From positions 1 through 13,753 of the forward strand of contig URRB01000025.1 in the NCBI GenBank assembly GCA_900550195.1: DNA of 13,753 bases, in the 5' to 3' direction. A program made the position numbers and the translations under genes. This DNA is from an uncultured Collinsella sp. (GTDB lineage Bacteria > Actinomycetota > Coriobacteriia > Coriobacteriales > Coriobacteriaceae). Below are positions 8,032 to 13,560 of this stretch, one piece after another. The notes under the pieces were generated by a model. That model was given only the letters and a program-made list of their open reading frames with translations, ran no database searches and was not told the origin of the DNA. Every line of letters starts with the position of its first letter. Position 1 is the stretch's first letter.

Positions 8032-8076
8032 TGGTGCCCCCGGGCGGATTCGAACCGTCGACACCCGCTTTAGGAG
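8032..8076 (-). pseudogene. 3' half of tRNA-Arg(CCU): chromosomal attachment-site remnant
   Basis: Read on the minus strand, the sequence fits tRNA positions 32-76: anticodon loop CTCCTAA (anticodon CCU), 3' anticodon strand AGCGG, variable loop GTGTC, T-arm GACGG-TTCGAAT-CCGCC (one A-C clash), acceptor CGGGGGC, discriminator A and CCA. Upstream of the anticodon loop the sequence (ATCATAT) cannot pair with AGCGG, and no D-arm or GCCCCCG acceptor strand is present, so the gene is cut at the anticodon loop. That is a common crossover point for tyrosine integrases, and an integrase gene begins about 190 bp away. I read this as one att junction of an integrated element. The intact tRNA should be at the other end, outside the window. 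Confidence 0.82.
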
Positions 8077-8220
8077 ATATGATTTAATGCTACCCCCTAC
8101 CATGCATCAAGCATCATTGAACACCATATAACCGCAGATAAACATAGCAGTTTGTGTCTTTTACCTCTGATAGCTGCGCCTACGCTTTTACAAACATATT
8201 ACTAACGGCTTTAGCTAAAC

Positions 8221-8265
8221 TGCACTCAATGAATTGTTGAAAACTCTTCAAAGAAACGGAGTGCA
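8221..8265 (+). promoter_or_regulatory. Inverted repeat that can mask the integrase ribosome binding site
   Basis: TGCACTC (8221-8227) is perfectly complementary to GAGTGCA (8259-8265), which contains most of the integrase SD (GGAG, 8258-8261). Inside lies a second short inverted repeat, TTGAA (8237-8241) with TTCAA (8247-8251). If transcribed, the folded leader would hide the SD. It could instead be an operator. The AT-rich stretch from about 8100 to here should also hold the int promoter, but no convincing -35/-10 pair stands out. Confidence 0.45.
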
Positions 8266-8268
8266 AAG

Positions 8269-9516
8269 ATGTCAGAACAACCACTCATTAGCGGAAGAGG
8301 CACGTGTTGGAAAGACAAGAGGTCGCCTAACACCTATCGCTATTATTTTTCACTTGGAATCAAGGATCCTAAGACGGGGCGCTACAAACGATCCCCAACT
8401 TATACGGTTCACTGCAAGACTAAAACAGAGGCAAAGGCTGCAATGCAGGCCAAGCTGGCAGAAATCAACTCTTCTGGCGCGGTCTCTAAAACTAAAAAGC
8501 CAACTCTGCTTGCGTCCTACTGCTGGGCCTTTCATGAAAATAGGAACACTGAGCTTGCGCCAACGAGCTATGAAAGAGAAGCGTACGATTGCAGGCATAT
8601 CGAAGACCTATTCGGTGCGTTTCAGACAATTGAGGGGCTGACTCCCGATCTAATCGAAGAAACATATGCCGAAGCTCGTCGCACGGAAAAATACAAGCCA
8701 TCGGAGCTTGTGCGGATCAACGCGAAGTTGCGTCAAATTCTGTCGAATGCAGTCGCGAAGCGGATAATTGACCGAAACCCCTGTGCCACTGTTCATGTTC
8801 GCAGACCACGCAACAAAAGAGAATCACTAACAATCGACCAAGTTGCTGCCCTATGCACACACCTTCAACACATTGAGCTCACCGCCGAAGCTGTCGGTAC
8901 GCTAGTACTAGTGTATACGGGTATGCGAAAAGGCGAGATGCTTGGTCTCGAATGGCGCGATTGGGACCCCGTCAATAAAACTTTGAAAATTGACAGGCAG
9001 TACACCAACGACCATGAATTGAGGGCACCAAAGTCACAAGAAAGCCAACGCAAAATCCCCGTTGGAGAAACCTTGACCGAGCGTCTTCAATCATGGTCAG
9101 CCAAACAAAAAAAGTTCCTGGCCTCTTTGGGACTGCCTCAGACTGGCAGCACACCCATCATTAGCGATATTGCCGTCGAACAGGGAGTCCCTACTGTCTG
9201 CCACATGAAGAATTACATCTACAACCATTGGTTTCGCGATTTCGCAGTTAGCTGCAATCTTGGAATCTATGAGCCGAACGATTCAACTGGTGGAAAACTA
9301 TATAAGGGAATCTGCCCGCATCAGCTCAGGCATTGTGTCAGCACTTTTATGCTGGCGAACGGATCAGATATTAGAAGCGTGCAGGGCATTCTTGGCCACG
9401 CAGACCCCAATATCACCCTCAAAACGTATACAAGCCTCGTTCAACAATCAGAAATAAAAGCAGTTAAAGGATACGAAGACTTAATCAACGTCTATATACA
9501 GAGAAGCGAGCAATAG
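8269..9516 (+). CDS. int: Tyrosine recombinase / site-specific integrase
   Basis: This 415-residue protein belongs to the phage/ICE integrase family. Residues 1 to about 65 form an arm-type DNA-binding region rich in Lys/Arg and aromatic residues; about 75-170 is the core-binding (SAM-like) region; about 185-400 is the catalytic domain. The catalytic set is visible: R220 in TGMRKGE, a likely K255, H351 and R354 in HQLRH, H377 in LGHADP and the nucleophile Y387 in TYTSL. It should cut and rejoin DNA at the tRNA-Arg attachment site whose remnant lies just to its left. The ATG follows GGAG by 7 bp. The coding sequence is clearly more AT-rich, with different codon use from the wall operon, which indicates acquired DNA. 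Nothing looks truncated. Confidence 0.96.
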   Translation: MSEQPLISGRGTCWKDKRSPNTYRYYFSLGIKDPKTGRYKRSPTYTVHCKTKTEAKAAMQAKLAEINSSGAVSKTKKPTLLASYCWAFHENRNTELAPTSYEREAYDCRHIEDLFGAFQTIEGLTPDLIEETYAEARRTEKYKPSELVRINAKLRQILSNAVAKRIIDRNPCATVHVRRPRNKRESLTIDQVAALCTHLQHIELTAEAVGTLVLVYTGMRKGEMLGLEWRDWDPVNKTLKIDRQYTNDHELRAPKSQESQRKIPVGETLTERLQSWSAKQKKFLASLGLPQTGSTPIISDIAVEQGVPTVCHMKNYIYNHWFRDFAVSCNLGIYEPNDSTGGKLYKGICPHQLRHCVSTFMLANGSDIRSVQGILGHADPNITLKTYTSLVQQSEIKAVKGYEDLINVYIQRSEQ

Positions 9517-9550
9517 TTTGTTTTTTATTCATCGTTTCATCCATAATATT

Positions 9551-9571
9551 ACGGTACTATAATACCGTTTC
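9551..9571 (+). terminator. Weak stem-loop after the integrase
   Basis: ACGGTA (9551-9556) and TACCGT (9563-9568) form a 6-bp stem with a 6-nt loop, followed by TT. It lies 35 bp after the int stop. The stem is short and partly A/T, so it may be a weak terminator or a protein binding palindrome. Confidence 0.3.
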
Positions 9572-9593
9572 CGCAGGTAGATGCTTTATTTGA

Positions 9594-9622
9594 TTGACAT
9601 TTAATGGGTTTTATTACATGCT
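9594..9622 (+). promoter_or_regulatory. Candidate promoter for the excisionase-like gene
   Basis: There is a perfect -35 box TTGACA (9594-9599), then 17 bp, then CATGCT (9617-9622), a poor -10 match. The start of transcription would lie upstream of the hairpin at 9661-9713. CATGC (9617-9621) and GCATG (9642-9646) also form an interrupted inverted repeat over the -10 region that could be an operator. Confidence 0.35.
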
Positions 9623-9660
9623 AAAGCTGTCAGATGGCTACGCATGTAGTCATAAAAACC

Positions 9661-9713
9661 GGCCCTCCCAAGTGCTTATGAACCTGGTAAGTCTTACAAG
9701 CACAGGGAGGGCC
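9661..9713. promoter_or_regulatory. Large GC-rich stem-loop in the leader of the excisionase-like gene
   Basis: GGCCCTCCC (9661-9669) pairs with GGGAGGGCC (9705-9713), and after a small internal loop GTGCTT (9672-9677) pairs with AAGCAC (9698-9703), leaving a 20-nt loop. On the minus strand the stem is followed by GGTTTTTATG, so it could terminate leftward transcripts. On the plus strand there is no T-run, and it ends 7 bp before the SD region (AAAGGA, 9721-9726), so there it would be a leader structure. Confidence 0.55.
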
Positions 9714-9735
9714 CTCATTGAAAGGATAGCTCATC

Positions 9736-9981
9736 ATGGCTACTCCAAAGATTAGCGCTCAGGCGTCCACACCGACTTTCCCTACTGGTGCCGTTCAGTG
9801 CGATCGGTTGCTCCGCGTTAACGATATCCGCGAAATCACTGGCTGGAGCGAAAACACCGCGCGCAAGTTTATGCGTGAATCCGGCAAGCTCATCCAAATC
9901 CATCGCTCGAATTACATGCTTGAGAGCTCGTTTTACGAGCTTTTCAAGCAGCTTGAAGGTCATACGGCCCACCTTGACTAG
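9736..9981 (+). CDS. Small helix-turn-helix protein, excisionase-like
   Basis: This is an 81-residue protein. After a polar N-terminus, residues 27-49 (RVNDIREITGWSENTARKF and following) have the pattern of a MerR/excisionase-type helix-turn-helix, and residues 50-69 resemble the short wing and helix that follow it. Small proteins of this type next to an integrase usually bend att-site DNA and favour excision, or act as regulators. The size, the HTH and the place just after int are the only support; no exact family is claimed. The ATG is preceded by AAAGGA with 9 bp spacing. A candidate promoter (9594) and a large stem-loop (9661-9713) lie upstream. The stop codon is 9 bp before a 10-codon ORF. 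It could equally be a repressor or a replication accessory protein. Confidence 0.8.
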   Translation: MATPKISAQASTPTFPTGAVQCDRLLRVNDIREITGWSENTARKFMRESGKLIQIHRSNYMLESSFYELFKQLEGHTAHLD

Positions 9982-9990
9982 GTGGTAAAC

Positions 9991-10023
9991 ATGAGCGAGC
10001 TGCCGTCGATTTCCGACAAATAA
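9991..10023 (+). other. 10-codon ORF in frame with the next gene
   Basis: ATG 9991 opens the peptide MSELPSISDK and stops at TAA (10021-10023). It has a good SD, AGGTGG (9980-9985), 5 bp upstream. The same frame then continues without a stop through the start of the next gene at 10063, so this is either a short leader peptide or the start of a formerly longer protein cut by the TAA. Confidence 0.35.
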
Positions 10024-10062
10024 CGCGATGATGTTAATGAGCAACGAAAGATTAAAGGGAAA

Positions 10063-10377
10063 ATGGATAAAGCTAATTTTATTTCAGTGCCCGAGTGGGC
10101 GTGCTGCGTCACCACCGTCGCTGCCGAGCGCCTCATCCTCGGCCTTGTATGGAAGTTTGGAAAGCCTTCCACAAACAAAAAAGCCATGGGCTTTTACGCA
10201 AAAAGCAAATGGATTGAGGAGCATTACCACCTGAGCAAGAACACGATTTCCCGCGCCCACACCTCTTTGAAGGATAAGAGGTACATTCAAAAAGCGGGTG
10301 ACGGCAGCTGGATGCTTAATTACGCTGCAATCTACCGCGCCGCGATCGAAAACGGCTGGGAGCCTCCGAAATCTTAA
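10063..10377 (+). CDS. Small winged-helix DNA-binding protein of the mobile element
   Basis: This is a 104-residue protein. The central part (about 45-75, including KWIEEHYHLSKNTISRAHTS) fits a helix-turn-helix, and the following residues 75-86 (IQKAGDGSWML) fit a wing. The N-terminal half has an amphipathic helix (AERLILGLVWKF). The overall plan resembles the winged-helix domains of plasmid and phage replication initiators or of small regulators, but I do not recognise the family. The chosen ATG has AAAGGGA only 2 bp upstream, closer than usual; no other ATG, GTG or TTG lies between the in-frame stop at 10021 and this one. With int and the excisionase-like gene it forms a compact + strand set. 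A terminator-like structure lies about 85 bp downstream. Confidence 0.75.
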   Translation: MDKANFISVPEWACCVTTVAAERLILGLVWKFGKPSTNKKAMGFYAKSKWIEEHYHLSKNTISRAHTSLKDKRYIQKAGDGSWMLNYAAIYRAAIENGWEPPKS

Positions 10378-10460
10378 GCCCACAAACCGACTATCGAGGT
10401 CGTGAGAGTCGGCCACCGTCAGGGTGCCCACAAGAACATGCCGCGGATGTAAAATAAAAC

Positions 10461-10526
10461 AGGGTCGAACCGAAACAGTTCCCGGACAATTGGCGTCCGG
10501 CCAGACACTTCGATTCGACCCTTTTT
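10461..10526. terminator. Branched bidirectional terminator-like structure
   Basis: An outer 14-position stem (10461-10474 with 10509-10522, one mismatch that becomes G-U on the minus strand) encloses an inner hairpin, CCGGAC (10482-10487) with GTCCGG (10495-10500). It is followed by TTTTTC on the plus strand and by GTTTTATTTT on the minus strand, so it could stop transcription from both sides. It ends the int/wHTH unit and implies a leftward transcript from the right. Confidence 0.7.
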
Positions 10527-10578
10527 CATGCCCGCATCTAAAACAATCCCATAATCATTCTCGACATCTTTAACGCCA

Positions 10579-10811
10579 TCACTCTCCCGCCACCAACACG
10601 TCGTAGGTGCCATTTTCAACGAATCGATGTGGCCGTCCATTCATGGTCTTTAAGGCACGTGATACCATGAAAACGTGCGGTATTCCTCCAATCGAAAACC
10701 TGCGTGAACGCATGACTTGAGACGCCTTTTTAGAACTCACCGATCGCAGGACGACCACAAATCAACAGCGGCCGCGTATTTGTTCCCAGCCGTACGGCGT
10801 GGCGGAGTCAT
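10579..10811 (-). pseudogene. Possible frameshifted or bicistronic micro-gene, unrecognised
   Basis: On the minus strand, an ATG at 10811 opens a 24-residue frame (MTPPRRTAG...WSSCDR) that ends in TGA at 10739-10737. That stop overlaps, as GTGA, a second frame starting GTG at 10740 and running 53 residues to TGA at 10581-10579, ending FVENGTYDVLVAGE. A one-base change near 10740 would join them into about 78 residues. Support is weak: neither start has a clear SD and no family is recognised. The minus-direction T-run of the terminator at 10461-10526 does fit a transcript from here. The rest of 10378-10838 shows no other gene. Confidence 0.22.
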
Positions 10812-10838
10812 GCCCATTGTTGATTGGAGTGTCGCACG

Positions 10839-11414
10839 ATGTCAGGCGATAGAAAAATCAGGAAGATCTACGGTTACGGCATAAAGTCCGTCCTCGATGA
10901 GGCCGCCGAGCGAATCGAGGCGAGGTGGCGGGAGAAGCTGCTGCGCGAAACCGCCGACCTCAAGACCGAGAATGCACTGCTCAGGGCCCAGCTCGACGAA
11001 TTCAACCGCAAGCTCGGCGAGGCGAGAGGCCGGAATGAAAAGATTGAAGCCGACTGCAATGAGCGGATTGCCTTTATAGAGGAGAAGTTCGAGCTCGATA
11101 CCGCGAGCCTCGAACTCGAGAACAACGAGCTCCACGCCGCGAGCGTCAGGTACCTCGCCGATGCCAGGGAGCTCGACAGACAGGTCGTCCAGCTCCATGC
11201 CGAGGCTGAGGCCATGGTCGATGAGATCGAGCGTCTGCGCGGCGAGCGTGACGCCGCATTGAAAGCCCAAGCCGAGCTGAACGATGCGCTCCTGGCCCAG
11301 CGCGACCTGATGGCCGAGGTCGCCGCCCTCAAGGACCGCCTCGCCGCCTCCGAGCAGCGTGCAGCCGTGGCTGAGGCCAAAATCGAGGTCATGACCCAGA
11401 TGAAGGGCAAGTAG
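10839..11414 (+). CDS. Coiled-coil protein of unknown function
   Basis: This 191-residue protein has no recognised domain. After a basic N-terminus (MSGDRKIRKIYGYG) almost the whole chain from about residue 20 is a charged, Leu/Ala/Glu/Arg-rich heptad pattern without Pro or long Gly runs, so a long parallel or antiparallel coiled coil is expected. There is no signal peptide or membrane segment, so it is probably cytosolic. ATG 10839 follows GGAG (10826-10829) by 9 bp; an in-frame TTG at 10824 overlaps that SD and is rejected. The gene is GC-rich like the host genes. It converges on the metallophosphoesterase operon with 42 bp between stops. A 7-bp stem (11402-11408 with 11421-11427) spans its stop codon without a T-run. 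Candidate roles are structural or scaffold; none is proven. Confidence 0.75.
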   Translation: MSGDRKIRKIYGYGIKSVLDEAAERIEARWREKLLRETADLKTENALLRAQLDEFNRKLGEARGRNEKIEADCNERIAFIEEKFELDTASLELENNELHAASVRYLADARELDRQVVQLHAEAEAMVDEIERLRGERDAALKAQAELNDALLAQRDLMAEVAALKDRLAASEQRAAVAEAKIEVMTQMKGK

Positions 11415-11454
11415 TCTCGCGCCCTTCCTGTCAGGTGGCTGATTTATAGAAACC

Positions 11455-11484
11455 TTCTAGAGCGCTTCTAGAAGATTTCTAGAA
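11455..11484. repeat. Three 11-bp phased TTCTAGA repeats at the convergent gene ends
   Basis: TTCTAGAG (11455-11462), TTCTAGAA (11466-11473) and TTCTAGAA (11477-11484) start exactly 11 bp apart. TTCTAGAA is itself palindromic. The repeats also encode the last residues (NLLEAL) and stop of the minus-strand phosphoesterase. Confidence 0.8.
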
Positions 11485-12194
11485 CCGGGCGCAGCATCTT
11501 CGATCGGCACGATGTCTCGGTAGACAAGGCGATGCTTGGCGTCGAGCCATTCGTCACCGTGGTAATGGCCGAAGAACCAGGCGCGGTAGCCGAGCCGCCC
11601 GTCGAGCTCGGCAAGGAATCGCTGAAGCCGGTCGCCTCGATACTCGCGTCCACGCTCGCGACACAGCCCCTCAGCAAGGGCAGTCGGTGCCTCGTGAGTC
11701 ACAACGTAGTCGACTTTCCAGCCCACGCGGTCGAGCGAGGAGCGGCAGTGCTCCGTCTCTTCCTCGCTCGGCATCTCCTCGGGCCACCAGTTCCTCCCCT
11801 CCCTGCGATACTGTCTGTCGTTGCTCGCGGCACCTCCCATGGTGAGGACCGTGGTCCCCGCGATGTCGTACACCTCTCCGCGCATCAGGTGCAGCACGCG
11901 CGGTCGTGCCTCATGGACGAGCCCGCCGTTCCACTCCCGCACCGGCAGCTCGGCCAGGGCGTGGTGGTTCTCGTGGTTGCCGTCCACGAAGCACGTGGTC
12001 CAGGGCTTCGACTCGAACCAGTCGAGCCAGTATTTCTCGGCGTTGGATCCATCCCAGACAAAGCCGAAATCGCCAGCTACGATCACCACGTCATCGCACG
12101 TCAGGGTCCGGCCCAGCGGCCAATTCTTGAAGGCAAACCGGCTGGACCCGTACTCGGCCCTGCCGTGCACGTCGCCTGTCACATAGACCGTCAT
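11457..12194 (-). CDS. Calcineurin-like metallophosphoesterase, third gene of the operon
   Basis: This is a 245-residue protein with the full two-metal phosphoesterase motif set: GDVH (7-10), GDFGF (41-45), GNHE (72-75), TH (166-167) and GHYH (209-212). It also has GGAASNDRQYR (120-130) with WWPEE after it, typical of one calcineurin-like subfamily. It should hydrolyse a phosphomono- or diester in the cytosol; there is no signal peptide, and the substrate cannot be told from the sequence. It is clearly a paralogue of the gene just upstream: both begin MTVYVTGD and share FVDGNHE and GWKVD. The ATG overlaps the stop of that gene (TGATG), so I prefer it to the in-frame GTG at 12209 and infer coupled translation. 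The C-terminus runs into the phased TTCTAGA repeats. Confidence 0.92.
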   Translation of the reverse strand: MTVYVTGDVHGRAEYGSSRFAFKNWPLGRTLTCDDVVIVAGDFGFVWDGSNAEKYWLDWFESKPWTTCFVDGNHENHHALAELPVREWNGGLVHEARPRVLHLMRGEVYDIAGTTVLTMGGAASNDRQYRREGRNWWPEEMPSEEETEHCRSSLDRVGWKVDYVVTHEAPTALAEGLCRERGREYRGDRLQRFLAELDGRLGYRAWFFGHYHGDEWLDAKHRLVYRDIVPIEDAAPGSRNLLEAL

Positions 12195-12919
12195 CAGTAC
12201 GCACCCCACGGCAGGAGCTTGTCCCCGAGCCTCACAATCCGGTCGTACAGCACGGTATGACGTTCGTCCGGGTTGCCGTCTCGGTGAAAATGGCCGTAAT
12301 ACCAGCGCTTGTAGTCCAAGCGGTCCTCGAGCCCGTCAAGGAATCCGGTCAGCCGGTCCACATCGGGGCGTTCCCAGCCTGGGTCCGGGTAGAGCGTCAG
12401 CGAGAGCATGCGCGTGGCGCAGGTATGGGTGATGACGCAGTCGACCTTCCAGCCGACCTCGTCGAGCCTTGCCCGCGTGGCATCGAATTCGCGCTCATCC
12501 GGGAGCTCCTGAGGCCACCAACTGGAATACGGAACGCGGTATTCCCTGTCCACGCTCGTGGCACCGCCCATGGTGAAGACCGTCGAGCCGTCGAGCTCGA
12601 AGACCTCGCCGCGCGTCAGACGCCGAATGGACGATGTGTCCGACAGGCGCTGCGTCAGCCCGCCATGCCACGGCTCCATGGGGCGCTCCTCCCAGTGGTC
12701 GAAGCGCTCGTGGTTGCCGTCGACGAACAGCACCGTGTAGGGCCGCGACTCCAGCCAGGCGATGTCGGCGCATTCCTCGGCAGAGAAATCCCACGGAAAG
12801 CCAAAGTCGCCGGCGACGATGAGATAGTCGTCGCCGGTAAGACTGTCGCCAAGCTCCCAGTCGCGGAGCTTTTGCATGTCGAGCCCACTGTGGATGTCGC
12901 CCGTCACATAGACCGTCAT
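12194..12919 (-). CDS. Calcineurin-like metallophosphoesterase, second gene of the operon
   Basis: This is a 241-residue protein. Its metal-binding and catalytic motifs are GDIH (7-10), GDFGF (37-41), GNHE (68-71), TH (164-165) and GHFH (209-212), with GGATSVDREYR and WWPQE as in the next gene. The two paralogues align nearly end to end, which points to a tandem duplication followed by divergence, mostly in the segment after the TH motif. No signal peptide or membrane segment is seen, so a cytosolic enzyme is expected; the substrate is unknown. The start ATG (12919-12917) has AGAGGTG just upstream and overlaps the previous gene's stop as ATGA. A longer open frame reaching 13489 is only the shadow of the first gene in another frame. 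Base composition is like the host's. Confidence 0.92.
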   Translation of the reverse strand: MTVYVTGDIHSGLDMQKLRDWELGDSLTGDDYLIVAGDFGFPWDFSAEECADIAWLESRPYTVLFVDGNHERFDHWEERPMEPWHGGLTQRLSDTSSIRRLTRGEVFELDGSTVFTMGGATSVDREYRVPYSSWWPQELPDEREFDATRARLDEVGWKVDCVITHTCATRMLSLTLYPDPGWERPDVDRLTGFLDGLEDRLDYKRWYYGHFHRDGNPDERHTVLYDRIVRLGDKLLPWGAY

Positions 12920-13554
12920 CGAATCACCTCTTCCCTCTTGTACGCCGCCAGCTCGCGCTCGACCTGCCTGTCGCCGGTCTCGTTGACCCACCAGGGCCAT
13001 TTCACCCGACCGCACGGCTCGTCGACTCCGGTGAACCACTCCCTCAGCTCGTCGAGGCTCACCGGGGCGTGCCCGTTGGCGTCGCAACCGACGTCGTAGC
13101 GCAGAAGGCCCTGCTTGCGGTTGAACTCGTTGTACGCGCCGCCGCTGGTGTGGATGTGCCCGTGGAGGTGCCACGATCCATGGTTCATGCCCTGCCAGTC
13201 GGCCATGGGGTAATGGCTCAGGACGATCTTCTGCCCGTCGATCTTGAGCACGCAGATCGGCGGCTCCACGGTGAACGCGCCCGCGACCGCCGGCTGGGTC
13301 CAGTCCTTGTCGTGGTTTCCCGGGACGAGGTGGATGCGCCTGCAGGCGATCCGCTTGCGCAGCCCGTAGGCGTCCTGGGCGGTCATCTTGAATGAGAAAT
13401 CCCCCAGGATGTAGAGCTCGTCGTCCACGGCGACCCTGCCGTTGATGTTGTCGACGATGGCGTCGTTCATCTGCCAAATCGTCTCCCACGGGCGGTCGGT
13501 GAACTTCAGCACGTTCTCATGCCCGAAGTGGGTGTCGCTGGTAAACCAGATCAT
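12916..13554 (-). CDS. Calcineurin-like metallophosphoesterase, first gene of the operon
   Basis: This is a 212-residue protein of a different subfamily from the two genes that follow. It begins MIWFTSDTHFGHEN, with D7/H9/H12, then GDFSF (51-55), GNHD (79-82), SHYP (113-116) and GHIH (132-135), a complete two-metal site. The pattern of a short N-terminus, TSDTHFGH and a late YDVG(C/V)D block is often seen in phage and mobile-element phosphoesterases; this comes from family memory, not a search. The ATG at 13554 has a strong AAGGAG (13568-13563) with 8 bp spacing; the upstream open frame to 13647 lacks an SD and runs through hairpins, so I reject it. The stop overlaps the next start (ATGA). 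The substrate is unknown. Regulation may act through the leader hairpins at 13561-13621. Confidence 0.92.
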   Translation of the reverse strand: MIWFTSDTHFGHENVLKFTDRPWETIWQMNDAIVDNINGRVAVDDELYILGDFSFKMTAQDAYGLRKRIACRRIHLVPGNHDKDWTQPAVAGAFTVEPPICVLKIDGQKIVLSHYPMADWQGMNHGSWHLHGHIHTSGGAYNEFNRKQGLLRYDVGCDANGHAPVSLDELREWFTGVDEPCGRVKWPWWVNETGDRQVERELAAYKREEVIR

Positions 13555-13560
13555 ATTTAT

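Noticed and set aside
7750..8103. 117-codon minus-strand frame across the tRNA remnants
   Set aside because: It is a chance translation of tRNA-derived repeats and hairpins (RVSTVRIRPGAP is the usual false peptide from a T-arm), with no SD.
8032..8110. An intact tRNA-Arg(CCU)
   Set aside because: The sequence upstream of the anticodon loop does not pair with the 3' anticodon strand, and the GCCCCCG acceptor strand is missing.
10419..10640. 73-codon minus-strand frame
   Set aside because: It runs through the strong terminator structure at 10461-10526 and has no SD; a different frame in the same area looks slightly more protein-like.
11455..11484. A CRISPR-like or insertion-sequence end signature
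   Set aside because: The repeats are 8 bp with 3-bp gaps, far too short for CRISPR, and there is no transposase or second terminal copy nearby.
12194..13489. 431-codon minus-strand frame that seems to extend the second phosphoesterase
   Set aside because: The first part is an Arg-rich shadow of the first phosphoesterase in another frame. The ATG at 12919 has an SD and starts directly with the family motif TGDIH.
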